Shown here: piece after piece, positions 7,474-15,863 of the stretch | How the letters are laid out: the number at the start of each line of letters is the position of its first letter | How positions within the stretch are numbered: the first letter of the stretch is position 1 | Source of the DNA: Bryobacterales bacterium | GTDB taxonomy: Bacteria > Acidobacteriota > Terriglobia > Bryobacterales > Bryobacteraceae | DNA: 56,551 nucleotides | Assembly (NCBI GenBank): GCA_025350625.1 | Contig: JANXXL010000159.1 | Location: 1 to 56,551 of the forward strand | Direction: 5' to 3' | The notes under the pieces: generated by a model | The model's input: only the letters and a program-made list of their open reading frames with translations | Database searches by the model: none | Told to the model about the DNA's origin: nothing | Program-made: the position numbers and the translations under genes

Positions 7474-10400
7474 ATGTGGATCGTCCGGCTCGCTCTCCGT
7501 CGCCCGTACACCTTTGTGGTGATGGCCGTCCTTATCGCCATTCTTGGCGGAGGCGCCATCGCGACCATGCCGGTCGATATTTTTCCCTACATCGACATTC
7601 CAATCGTGAGCGTGCTGTGGGTGTACCAGGGTCTGTCGCCGGAGGAGATGGAGAAACGCGTCATCACGAACTTCGAGCGCGGCCTTACTTCCGGCGTCAA
7701 CGACATCGAGCACATGGAGTCGCAGTCGTATAACAGCATCGGGGTAGTCAGGATTTACTTCCATCCGAACGTCCAGATCGAAATGGCAGTGGCGCAGGTG
7801 ACGGCACAGATGCAAAGCTCGCTGCGCTCCATGCCTCCGGGGATGAACCCCGCGATTGTAGCGAAGTACGATGCCGCGAGCGTTCCCATCCTGCAGTTGG
7901 GACTCACCAGCAAAACTCTGCGCGAGCAGGAAATCTTCGACTTTGGTAACAATTTTATACGCACGCAGCTGGGAACCGTGCAGGGCGCTTCGGTTTCCTA
8001 CCCCTTTGGCGGCAAGGGTCGCAACGTGATGGTGGACTTGAACCTGGACGAGCTGTATGCGAAACAGCTGGCGCCGATCGATGTCTCGAATGCTTTGACG
8101 TTGCAGAATCTGATCCTCCCGGCGGGCACCGCCAAACTGGGCGGCACCGAGTATCAGATCAAGGTCAACAGCAGCCCGCTGGTTCTCGATGAATTGAACA
8201 ACTTGCCGATTAAGACCGTAAACGGCGCAACCGTTTATATGAAGGATGTGGCTCAGGTCCGCGACGGCTTTTCGGTGCAGAACAATATTGTCCGCACCAA
8301 CGGTTCGCGCGGAGTGCTGATGACTGTCCTCCGGACCGGGAAAACGTCGACACTGGACATAGTCAACTCGGTGAAGGCAGCGCTCCCCAAGGTGCTGGCT
8401 ACGATTCCGCCGGAGCTGCAGGTAGTCACCCTTGCCGACCAATCGGTGTTCGTGCGCGCCTCCATTCAAGGGGTGGTGCGCGAAGCCCTGATTGCCGGAG
8501 CTTTGACGGGTATGATGATCCTCCTGTTTCTGGGGAGCTGGCGCAGCACGCTGATCGTGTGTATTTCGATTCCGCTCTCGATTCTAGCGTCGCTGTGTGT
8601 GCTTAACCTGCTGGGGCAGACCATTAACGTGATGACGTTGGGGGGTCTGGCTCTGGCCGTTGGCATATTGGTTGACGACGCTACGGTGGCGATCGAAAAC
8701 ATTCATCGCAATATCGGGATGCGTAAGTCGATGGTGCGGGCGGTGATTGACGGAGCCGCGCAGATCGCTATTCCGACCTTCGTCTCCACTCTTGCGATCT
8801 GCATCGTGTTCGTCCCGGTGCTGCTGCTGACCGGAACCGCCAAATACTTGTTTACGCCGATGGCCATGGCGGTGGTTTTCGCCATGCTCGCTTCGTATCT
8901 GCTGTCGCGAACCCTGGTGCCCACCATGGCGCATCATCTTCTCAAGTCTGAGGTCGCGATGTACCAGCTTGGTATTGAAGGTGAAGGCAGCGGCGGCAAG
9001 GGCGTGTTTTGGCGCATGCACCATATTTTTAACGGGCTGTTCGAACGCCTCCGTTTCCGCTATATTGGACTGCTCGATTGGTCCCTGCGGCATCGGGGGC
9101 CGGTGCTAGTCGCCTTTGGCGCGATCTTCGCAGCTTCGGTGGGGTTGCTCTTGCTGGTGGGGCAGGACTTCTTTCCGAATGTGGATTCCGGGCAAATGCG
9201 GCTGCATGCGCGAGGCGTTGCGGGCACCCGCATCGAACAAACCGAACAGCGGTTTATCGAGATCGAGCACGAAATACGCAGTGCCATTCCGGCGAACGAA
9301 ATCGACACCATCATCGATAACATCGGAGTCCCCAACAGTTACGCCAGCATTGCTCAGGGAGACATCCCGACTATCTCCAGCGCCGACGGCGACATCATGA
9401 TTTCACTGACCAGGGAGAAACACGGTTCTACTCTCGATTACGAAGTCGACCTCCGGAAACGGCTCAACCAGAGATTTCCGGACATGACTTTCTTCTTCCA
9501 GCCGGCCAATATCACCAACCAGATTTTAAACTTCGGACTCCCGGCGCCCATCGATTTGCAGGTGGTCGGCCGCGATACCAACGCCGGCTATCAGATTGCC
9601 CAAAAACTCGCCACGCGGATCTCGCGAATTCCAGGCGCCGCCGACGTGCATGTGCACCAAGTGGTCGATCAGCCGGAAATTCGCCTCAACGTGGATCGCG
9701 TCAAAGCCGGGCAATTAGGATTGACCCAGCGCGATGTCACTAGCAATATGTTGATCTCACTCAGCGGGAACAATACCATCGCTCCAAATTTTTGGGTGAA
9801 CCCTGCGAATGGCGTCAACTATAACGTGGGCGTGCAGACGCCGCAATATAAGATCGACAGCCTGGACGCTCTGCTGCGCACGCCGGTCTCGGCTGCGACC
9901 AATGCGATCAATTTCACCACTCCGGGCGGGCAGAGCGGCGTGACGGGGAATGCCTCGGTGGGCGCTTCACCGAACGGCGCTTCGCAAGCCTACGGAAATC
10001 CCGGGGCGATCGCCGGTAACACCCAATTGCTGTCAAATTTGGTTACCGTCACGCGCGGGAAGGGCCCGGTGATTGTGAATCACTATAATGTCCAGCCGGT
10101 TTTTGACGTCTATGCCAACGTGGACCGGCGGGACTTGGGCGGAGTCGGGTCGGAAGTTGAAAAAATCATGCACGAAGAGCGCGCCCATCTGCCGCGCGGC
10201 ACGACGCTTGAATTACGGGGGCAGTACGACACCATGCGGTCGTCTTTTTTCCGTTTGGGACTGGGGATGCTGGTGGCGGTAGTTCTCGTGTATCTGCTGA
10301 TGTGCGTGAACTTTCAATCGTGGCTCGATCCGTTCATCATCCTCACTGCGCTGCCGGGCGCTATGGCGGGTATTTTGTGGATACTCTTCGTAACGGGAAC

Positions 10401-10827
10401 TACGCTCAATGTCCCGTCGCTCATGGGCTCCATCATGTGTATAGGCGTGGCCACCGCGAACAGTATCCTGATGGTCACTTTCGCCAATGACGAACGGAGG
10501 CTCGTGCCTTCAGCGCGGGAGGCCATGCTTTCGGCCGGGTATGCGCGCATTCGGCCGGTCCTGATGACGGCGGTTGCCATGATGCTCGGTATGCTTCCAA
10601 TGGCGCTCGGTTTGGGAGAAGGCGGCGAGCAGAACGCTCCCCTGGGGCGTGCGGTGATTGGAGGATTGTTATTTGCTACCGTCACCACGCTGTTTGTGGT
10701 TCCCGTTATCTATAGCTATCTGCGAACGCAACCGCCTGTGGATCACGAGCGGCTTTTGGAAGAAGAGGAACGGGAAGACGCGGTCGAATCCGAGTGGAAC
10801 TTGTCAAGACCGTATTCAAGCATCTGA
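7474..10827 (+). CDS. RND efflux transporter, inner-membrane permease
   Basis: 1,117 residues, somewhat longer than AcrB-type pumps. The N-terminus RRPYTFVVMAVLIAILGGGAI is transmembrane helix 1, and MPVDIFPYIDIP is the usual following motif. GLALAVGILVDDATVAIENI carries the paired Asp401-Asp402 of the proton relay in helix 4. The second half repeats the architecture, with the last helices around LMGSIMCIGVATANSILMVTFAN. It pumps hydrophobic compounds or metals out through a periplasmic adaptor; the substrate is unknown. Near residues 810-855 there is a Gly/Asn/Ser-rich, low-complexity insertion in the second periplasmic loop. The stop overlaps the ATG of the adaptor (TGATG). No outer-membrane channel gene is nearby. 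Confidence 0.9.
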   Translation: MWIVRLALRRPYTFVVMAVLIAILGGGAIATMPVDIFPYIDIPIVSVLWVYQGLSPEEMEKRVITNFERGLTSGVNDIEHMESQSYNSIGVVRIYFHPNVQIEMAVAQVTAQMQSSLRSMPPGMNPAIVAKYDAASVPILQLGLTSKTLREQEIFDFGNNFIRTQLGTVQGASVSYPFGGKGRNVMVDLNLDELYAKQLAPIDVSNALTLQNLILPAGTAKLGGTEYQIKVNSSPLVLDELNNLPIKTVNGATVYMKDVAQVRDGFSVQNNIVRTNGSRGVLMTVLRTGKTSTLDIVNSVKAALPKVLATIPPELQVVTLADQSVFVRASIQGVVREALIAGALTGMMILLFLGSWRSTLIVCISIPLSILASLCVLNLLGQTINVMTLGGLALAVGILVDDATVAIENIHRNIGMRKSMVRAVIDGAAQIAIPTFVSTLAICIVFVPVLLLTGTAKYLFTPMAMAVVFAMLASYLLSRTLVPTMAHHLLKSEVAMYQLGIEGEGSGGKGVFWRMHHIFNGLFERLRFRYIGLLDWSLRHRGPVLVAFGAIFAASVGLLLLVGQDFFPNVDSGQMRLHARGVAGTRIEQTEQRFIEIEHEIRSAIPANEIDTIIDNIGVPNSYASIAQGDIPTISSADGDIMISLTREKHGSTLDYEVDLRKRLNQRFPDMTFFFQPANITNQILNFGLPAPIDLQVVGRDTNAGYQIAQKLATRISRIPGAADVHVHQVVDQPEIRLNVDRVKAGQLGLTQRDVTSNMLISLSGNNTIAPNFWVNPANGVNYNVGVQTPQYKIDSLDALLRTPVSAATNAINFTTPGGQSGVTGNASVGASPNGASQAYGNPGAIAGNTQLLSNLVTVTRGKGPVIVNHYNVQPVFDVYANVDRRDLGGVGSEVEKIMHEERAHLPRGTTLELRGQYDTMRSSFFRLGLGMLVAVVLVYLLMCVNFQSWLDPFIILTALPGAMAGILWILFVTGTTLNVPSLMGSIMCIGVATANSILMVTFANDERRLVPSAREAMLSAGYARIRPVLMTAVAMMLGMLPMALGLGEGGEQNAPLGRAVIGGLLFATVTTLFVVPVIYSYLRTQPPVDHERLLEEEEREDAVESEWNLSRPYSSI

Positions 10828-12209
10828 TGCGATATACCGAACCCAACCCTGGATCAGAAGAAATCCCCGTGCGGGAAGCCACCGAAGAAAAACTGCGCCG
10901 GGAAATCGAAGACCTGAAGCGGCAGCTTAACGACCAGAAGGCGCACAAGGGTCTAAATCAAAGTCCACTCGCGAAGCCCTGGCATCCTTCCGCCATCACT
11001 ATCTGGTCTCTTTTCCTGGGCGCGCTAGTCCTGCTGGTGGTGGCATTTTTCGCCGGCTACATTCCTTTGCAGAAGCGCAACAGTCTAATCCGGGGCCAGG
11101 CGCAGGAACAGGAGCAGGCTCTGCCGCGAGTGGAAGTGATCGAGGTTGGAAGCTCCTCGCGGAGCAGTGAATTGCAATTGCCCGGTAACATTCAGGCGGT
11201 GACGGAAGCGCCCATTCTCGCGCGCGCCGACGGCTACATCAAGCGGCGCATGGTGGACATCGGCGACCGGGTGCAAGCCGGCCAGCCCGTGGCGGAAATT
11301 GAAGCGCCCGAATTGGACCAGCAGATTCGCCAGGTCAAAGCGAATTTGCAGCAGGCGCAGGCCGCGCTCGAGCAAGCGCTCGCGAATCACGAGCAGGGGA
11401 AATCCAACCTGGAGCTGGCCCGCGTTACCGCGCAGCGCTGGGGCAACCTGGTGGCGCAGGGAGTGGTTTCGAAGCAGGATAACGATCAGTACCAGGCTCA
11501 ATATCAATCGCAGATCGCGGGTGTGCAGGCGCTTGAAAAAGCGATTGCGGCTCAGCGTGCGAACGTGGCGGCCACCGAAGCCAACCTGGCGCGGCTGGAT
11601 GAAATGCAGGGCTACCGCGTAGTGAAGGCGCCTTTCGCCGGAGTGATCACCTTGCGCAATGTGGATGTAGGGGCGCTGGTGAACGGCGGCAGCACGCTGC
11701 TCTATCGCGTAGCGCAAACCGGCACGCTCCGCGCCTATGTCAATGTTCCCCAGACCAATGCCAGTTCTGTAAGGCTGGGGCAGCCGGCACGCTTGAGCGT
11801 CGCCAACCTGCCTGGCCGCTTTTTCGCCGGCACAGTCGCGCGAACTTCGAACTCGCTCGATCCCACCAGTCGCACCATGCTGGTCGAAATTCAGGTTCCT
11901 AACGCCGACGGAGCGCTCTTGCCCGGCATGTACGCTGAAGTCGACTTGAGCAGCGCTCGAACAAATGCGCCGCTCCTGATTCCCGCTGACGCTCTTATGG
12001 TTCGCTCGGATGGCACTCAGGTGGCGGTCGTCCGCGCGGACTCAACCGTGCATCTTCAGAAGATCAAAGTCGGCCGGGACTATGGGGATCGTCTAGAAGT
12101 GATGAGCGGATTGCAGCCAGGCGATACGGTCATCGTGAACCCCGGTGATGGAGCGCGGGAAGGGGTCAAGGTTAACCCGGTACCCGCGGCCGCCAAAGAA
12201 TCCAAATAA
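10827..12209 (+). CDS. RND efflux periplasmic adaptor (membrane fusion protein)
   Basis: 460 residues from the ATG at 10827, which overlaps the pump's TGA; a GTG 33 bp upstream lies inside the pump gene. A charged cytoplasmic helix is followed by one membrane anchor (ITIWSLFLGALVLLVVAFFAGYI, about 49-71). The lipoyl/barrel-sandwich halves appear as ILARADGYIKRRMVDIGDRVQAGQPVAEIEAPE and RVVKAPFAGVITLRNVDVGALV, separated by an Ala/Gln-rich alpha-hairpin coiled coil. The beta-barrel and membrane-proximal domains follow. It links the pump to an outer-membrane channel. The long N-terminal cytoplasmic segment with EEKLRREIEDLKRQLND is a short coiled coil not found in typical lipoprotein adaptors. 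Confidence 0.88.
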   Translation: MRYTEPNPGSEEIPVREATEEKLRREIEDLKRQLNDQKAHKGLNQSPLAKPWHPSAITIWSLFLGALVLLVVAFFAGYIPLQKRNSLIRGQAQEQEQALPRVEVIEVGSSSRSSELQLPGNIQAVTEAPILARADGYIKRRMVDIGDRVQAGQPVAEIEAPELDQQIRQVKANLQQAQAALEQALANHEQGKSNLELARVTAQRWGNLVAQGVVSKQDNDQYQAQYQSQIAGVQALEKAIAAQRANVAATEANLARLDEMQGYRVVKAPFAGVITLRNVDVGALVNGGSTLLYRVAQTGTLRAYVNVPQTNASSVRLGQPARLSVANLPGRFFAGTVARTSNSLDPTSRTMLVEIQVPNADGALLPGMYAEVDLSSARTNAPLLIPADALMVRSDGTQVAVVRADSTVHLQKIKVGRDYGDRLEVMSGLQPGDTVIVNPGDGAREGVKVNPVPAAAKESK

Positions 12210-12214
12210 TCGTT

Positions 12215-12928
12215 TCAAGTAGTCTTGAGAAGGACCGCCGTTATATTGTCCGGGCCGCCAAAGTCGCGCGCCAGAGCGATTAACTTTCGGCACTTGGCCT
12301 CTAGCGAATCGTCCCCGCCCAGAACCTGCTCGATACGCTCGTCTGGAGCCACGCCGTGCAGGCCGTCGCTGCAGAGCAGCATATGTGCGCCGGGCGACGG
12401 GTGGACGTGGTAGTGGTTCACCCGCAGCTGGCCCGATACGCCGATCGCCATCGTGAGCACATGGCGCATTGGATGAATCTTGAGAGTATCCTCGTCCAAT
12501 CCCAAGCGCCGGCCGACCTCGTGTACCCAAGTCTGGTCCTCGGTGATCGCTTCGAGCTTGCCGTTTTCAAATAAGTAGGCCCGGCTGTCTCCCACACTGG
12601 CGACGAAAAGATCGCCTTCGTGTTCGACGGCCGCCACCAGTGTAGTCCCCATGCCCTCCATAGCTGGATTTGCGTCGGCTTCTTTCATCACGCGCTGATT
12701 GGCTTTGGCAAAGGCGTCCAGCAGGTCGTCCGGGGAGGTAGGCCCCGCGGCCGCTTCAATCGTGTCGCGAAGGGTTTCTACCGCCAGGCGGGACGCGTGT
12801 TCGCCGGCCTGCGCGCCGCCCATGCCGTCGGCAACTACATATAATCCGGCAGACGGCAGGAGGAGGAAACAATCCTCGTTGTTCGTGCGGACGCATCCAG
12901 GGTCAGAAACTCCGAACGACTCGATCAT
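12215..12928 (-). CDS. PP2C-type serine/threonine phosphatase
   Basis: 237 residues, the length of bacterial Stp/PrpC enzymes. The metal-binding motifs of PP2C are all present: RTNNEDCF near residue 14, VVADGMGG near residue 32, ASVGDSRAYL in the middle, LLLCSDGLHG, and GGPDNITAVL at the C-terminus. It removes phosphate from Ser/Thr residues placed by Hanks-type kinases or related enzymes, in the cytoplasm, using two Mn/Mg ions. No kinase gene is adjacent. It is convergent with the efflux adaptor, with a 5 bp gap. Confidence 0.92.
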   Translation of the reverse strand: MIESFGVSDPGCVRTNNEDCFLLLPSAGLYVVADGMGGAQAGEHASRLAVETLRDTIEAAAGPTSPDDLLDAFAKANQRVMKEADANPAMEGMGTTLVAAVEHEGDLFVASVGDSRAYLFENGKLEAITEDQTWVHEVGRRLGLDEDTLKIHPMRHVLTMAIGVSGQLRVNHYHVHPSPGAHMLLCSDGLHGVAPDERIEQVLGGDDSLEAKCRKLIALARDFGGPDNITAVLLKTT

Positions 12929-12970
12929 TGGCTTACCGAATTATACATAGGTATCGTGAGCAGACGCGGT

Positions 12971-14152
12971 TTATGGTCTGGCGGGATTGACCAGAGCTTT
13001 CAATTGCAAGTAGGCCCGCTCTTCATAATTGCTCTTCAGGCGCTCGAGAGTTTCGAGACGCGCGTCGCCGGGGCGAAGGTTCTGTTTTTTGAGGCACAGG
13101 CCCAGCATCAAGGTCGCCCAGTCATCGTCCGGCTGGCGATCGAGCACCGCGCGGAAGCGGTCCGCCGCGCTCGTGTAGTCGCCCTTTTTCCACAGCGCGT
13201 AGCCCAGGTTGAAGTGGTAAACCGGATCATTCGGATCTCCTTCAAGAGCTTTGCGGAAGGAATCGACCGCCTGTGGCAGATTGCGCCGGTTCTGCGCGGC
13301 GCCGAGGTTGTTTAAGACCTCGCTCAGCGGCACCATGTCGGCGACGGTTTGAAAAGCTTTCTGGGCCGCCGCGAAATCTCCCGATTGGAATAATGAGAGA
13401 CCCAACAGGAAGCTGGCTTCGCGGTAGTGTACGTCGTCGGCGGAGATCTTTTGCAGCCACTCCGCAGCTTGCCGGTATTCCTTACGATCGTAATGCAGTC
13501 GTCCCAGTTGGTAGTCCGCATGGCCGAAGCGGGAATCCAGGCGCGCCGCCTGCAGAAAGAAACGCTCTTGTTGTTCGGGCGAGCGCGCCAGCAGGCCGCG
13601 GACATAGTTCTCTTCGGCGTCCAGGCGAACCGGCGGGCGCAGGACGCGGAAATCGGATTCGAGCGGCGCCAACCTCGGCGCCAGCAGCACCAGCGCACGC
13701 CATGCCAGATGCGCCTCGAGTGTGGGCAGGTCTTCGAGATTCCCGGTTTCGATGAACTCGGAGCTGAGGCGGAAGCGGCGCCGGTCGAACACATGCGCCG
13801 TGATTTTGAGCGACCCGTCGGCTAATTCAAAGGCGCCATAAATCACCTGCTCGGCGTCGAGCGCCTCCCCAATCTTCAGCATGGAAGCCTGCGTCAGCGC
13901 CCCCAGCACGCGCAAATTCAACTGATGGTATGCGTCGTCGATTTCAGCTCGCGAAAGGGTGACGATGCCGCGCGCCCCAATTGCATCGCGCACAGTTTCA
14001 GCGATACTTTCGCCGATCCAGTCAAGCGAAGCCTGCGACGGATCAGTAGCGGCAGTGCGGTTGGCGAAAGGCAGGACGGCCGCCGTTTCGGCGACCAGAC
14101 GAGTGCCGGCAGCAGCGCAGACGAGTAACAGAATAAGCCGGCGTAAGTGCAT
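12971..14152 (-). CDS. Secreted TPR protein with FlgO/CsgG-like N-terminal domain
   Basis: 393 residues. A signal peptide (LRRLILLLVCAAAGTRLVA, about 3-21) leads to a domain beginning AAVLPFANRT and WIGESIAETVRDAI, which resembles the FlgO/TolB-N-like fold used by periplasmic proteins. Several TPR units follow from about residue 190 (ADYQLGRLHYDRKEYRQAAEWL, REASFLLGLSLFQSGDFAAAQKAF, PVYHFNLGYALWKKGDYTSAADRF). TPRs bind partner proteins, so a periplasmic scaffold role is inferred. It stands alone on this strand between the phosphatase and an oppositely oriented small gene. Confidence 0.65.
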   Translation of the reverse strand: MHLRRLILLLVCAAAGTRLVAETAAVLPFANRTAATDPSQASLDWIGESIAETVRDAIGARGIVTLSRAEIDDAYHQLNLRVLGALTQASMLKIGEALDAEQVIYGAFELADGSLKITAHVFDRRRFRLSSEFIETGNLEDLPTLEAHLAWRALVLLAPRLAPLESDFRVLRPPVRLDAEENYVRGLLARSPEQQERFFLQAARLDSRFGHADYQLGRLHYDRKEYRQAAEWLQKISADDVHYREASFLLGLSLFQSGDFAAAQKAFQTVADMVPLSEVLNNLGAAQNRRNLPQAVDSFRKALEGDPNDPVYHFNLGYALWKKGDYTSAADRFRAVLDRQPDDDWATLMLGLCLKKQNLRPGDARLETLERLKSNYEERAYLQLKALVNPARP

Positions 14153-14239
14153 TCAAGCTCAGTGTAACAGTGGCACGAAGCCCATTCGTCTATTGACACC
14201 GATGTTAGCAGCGTGTAGGGTTAAGGCCCCGGTGCTCAA

Positions 14240-14587
14240 ATGCCACTATGCGCGTTTTGCAAAGTCGAAGATACCATGCTGTACGAAAGCGGCGTGCCGG
14301 TTTGCCTTAAATGCAGTGATCCATCGCCCGAACGTCGCAGGGCCAGGATCGCGTTATTCCGGGGCCTGCATGAGGCAGTACACCGCGCGGAGGCCGCTAC
14401 AGAAGCTTTCGCGGCTATCACTTCAAGAATCCCCAGTGGGATTCCGCATGCGGACGGCGTGCAGCGGATTCGCAATGCCTCACACGAACTCACGGCAGCC
14501 CGGAACGAAATGATGGAGGCGCATCACCGGCTGAATGAGTTTTTGGAACGCGGTACCGTGCCCGAAGACCTGAAGCGGATCGGGTGA
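14240..14587 (+). CDS. Small CxxC...CxxC zinc-ribbon-like protein
   Basis: 115 residues of unknown function. The N-terminus carries CAFC at 4-7 and CLKC at about 22-25, the spacing of a four-cysteine zinc knuckle. The remainder is a predicted helical coiled region (RARIALFRGLHEAVHRAEAATEAF and HELTAARNEMMEAHHRLNEFLE). This arrangement resembles small cytoplasmic adaptor proteins rather than an enzyme. The start is the first ATG after a stop, with a weak ribosome site. It is a single-gene unit between two minus-strand genes. Confidence 0.6.
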   Translation: MPLCAFCKVEDTMLYESGVPVCLKCSDPSPERRRARIALFRGLHEAVHRAEAATEAFAAITSRIPSGIPHADGVQRIRNASHELTAARNEMMEAHHRLNEFLERGTVPEDLKRIG

Positions 14588-14617
14588 GCCCTTCAACGCA
14601 CACTTCAGGCACCACCG

Positions 14618-14830
14618 TTAGCCGTTTTCGGGCACGATCCATTCCACCTTGTCGGTAACTTGGGCAAAGGCAAGCGCGCGGACTTTCACCGCCGTAAGGT
14701 GCTTGGACTTCGCCATATACAACTGTTCGTGGGTCTTGGAAGTTTCGACGCGACTATGCGCCCAGCCATCAGCCTCCCGGGCCTCGAGGTGAAGATCTCC
14801 GACGTAGGCGTGCTCGTGCGGGTCGTTCAT
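14618..14830 (-). CDS. Possible small hypothetical protein (70 aa)
   Basis: An open frame of 70 codons with a mixed polar composition (HEHAYVGDLHLEA, THEQLYMAKSKHL, VTDKVEWIVPENG). It fills most of the 302-bp stretch between the CxxC gene and miaA, which holds nothing else recognisable. There is no clear ribosome site and no family was recognised. The composition looks protein-like, but a chance frame in GC-rich DNA cannot be excluded. Confidence 0.35.
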   Translation of the reverse strand: MNDPHEHAYVGDLHLEAREADGWAHSRVETSKTHEQLYMAKSKHLTAVKVRALAFAQVTDKVEWIVPENG

Positions 14831-14890
14831 TGTCGCAAGGATATCGCGGCGAGTAGGGGCATCTTTTGGACCTAATTCAGACAGTACCCA

Positions 14891-15811
14891 CTACCCAAAA
14901 CCCGCCTGGCGAGCAACTTCGGCGGCAGCAGTTATGATCCCGGGCTGATTTCCGAAACCACTTAGCCAACGGATCTCGGAATCGCGGCGGAACCAGGTGA
15001 GCTGGCGCTTGGCGTACTGGCGGGTCTCGATAATGGTGGATGAAATGGCTTGCTCCAGTGTCAGCGCACCACGCAGATGCAACAGTGCCTGTTTGTACCC
15101 TAGAGACTCGAACGGTTTTTCGCCGCCGTTTGCTCCCTGGGCGAGCAGGCATCGCACCTCTTCGATCAAGCCATGCTCGAACATCGCGCGCGTGCGCGCT
15201 TCCAAGACCTGCTGCAAAGCGCCCCGGTCAGGGTCAAGGCCCAGCTTCAGCACCGAGTAGCCTTCGAGCGGCCGGGCGGCAGCCGGCGACGGCAGCGGCC
15301 GCTGCGTGAGCAGACGGATTTCGAGGGCGCGCATGGTTTTCTGAACATCGTGAGCGTGGATTCGAGCTGCGCCGCCGGGTTCGAGCCGCGCAAGGATACG
15401 GTGCAGACTTCCCGGCCTCGCCTGCTGCCGCGAAAGTAGCCGCTCGCGAACGCCGTGGTTTCGTCCCGGCAGTGCGGGCAACCCTTCGAGCAGTGCGCGC
15501 AGATAGAAGCCGGTCCCGCCCGTCACTATCGGGAGGCGATTCCGCCCTGCGATCTCGGTCAGGACTTCGCGGGCCCGGCGGGCATAATCACCGGCCGAGT
15601 AACTTTCCTCGGGCGCAAGAACGTCGAACAGATGATGGGGGATCCCCTGCCGGTCTTGGGGGAGCGTTTTAGCGGTCCCGATATCGAAGCCCCGGTAGAG
15701 TTGAAGGGAGTCGCAATTGACGATTTCGCCGCCGAATTTCTGCGCCAGCCACAACGCTAAAGCGCTCTTGCCGGAGCCAGTGGGGCCAACGACGGCCACG
15801 AGCGGCTTCAT
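14891..15811 (-). CDS. miaA: tRNA dimethylallyltransferase MiaA
   Basis: 306 residues, the usual MiaA length. The P-loop VGPTGSGKSALA is at about 8-19, followed by IVNCDSLQLYRGFDIGTAK (substrate-binding Asp/Ser) and PHHLFDVLAPEESYSAGDY. TGGTGFYLRALLEGL and the C-terminal QYAKRQLTWFRRD complete the family motifs. The enzyme transfers a dimethylallyl group to N6 of A37 in tRNAs reading UNN codons. The gene is divergent from the 674-residue TPR gene, and an AT-rich stretch with TATACT/TATAAA at about 15814-15824 lies between them. Confidence 0.95.
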   Translation of the reverse strand: MKPLVAVVGPTGSGKSALALWLAQKFGGEIVNCDSLQLYRGFDIGTAKTLPQDRQGIPHHLFDVLAPEESYSAGDYARRAREVLTEIAGRNRLPIVTGGTGFYLRALLEGLPALPGRNHGVRERLLSRQQARPGSLHRILARLEPGGAARIHAHDVQKTMRALEIRLLTQRPLPSPAAARPLEGYSVLKLGLDPDRGALQQVLEARTRAMFEHGLIEEVRCLLAQGANGGEKPFESLGYKQALLHLRGALTLEQAISSTIIETRQYAKRQLTWFRRDSEIRWLSGFGNQPGIITAAAEVARQAGFG

Positions 15812-15863
15812 AGGTATACTATAAATGGCGGGTCAACTATTTCGGTTTCGTGAAGGTGGCTCA

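Noticed and set aside
7042..8469. 475-codon minus-strand frame over the start of the RND pump
   Set aside because: Antisense to the pump and out of frame with moxR; the translation has no family pattern.
14618..14875. 71-codon plus-strand frame at 14660-14875 overlapping the possible 70-aa gene
   Set aside because: Neither frame has a family match; the minus-strand frame has better composition, so only that one is listed, at low confidence.
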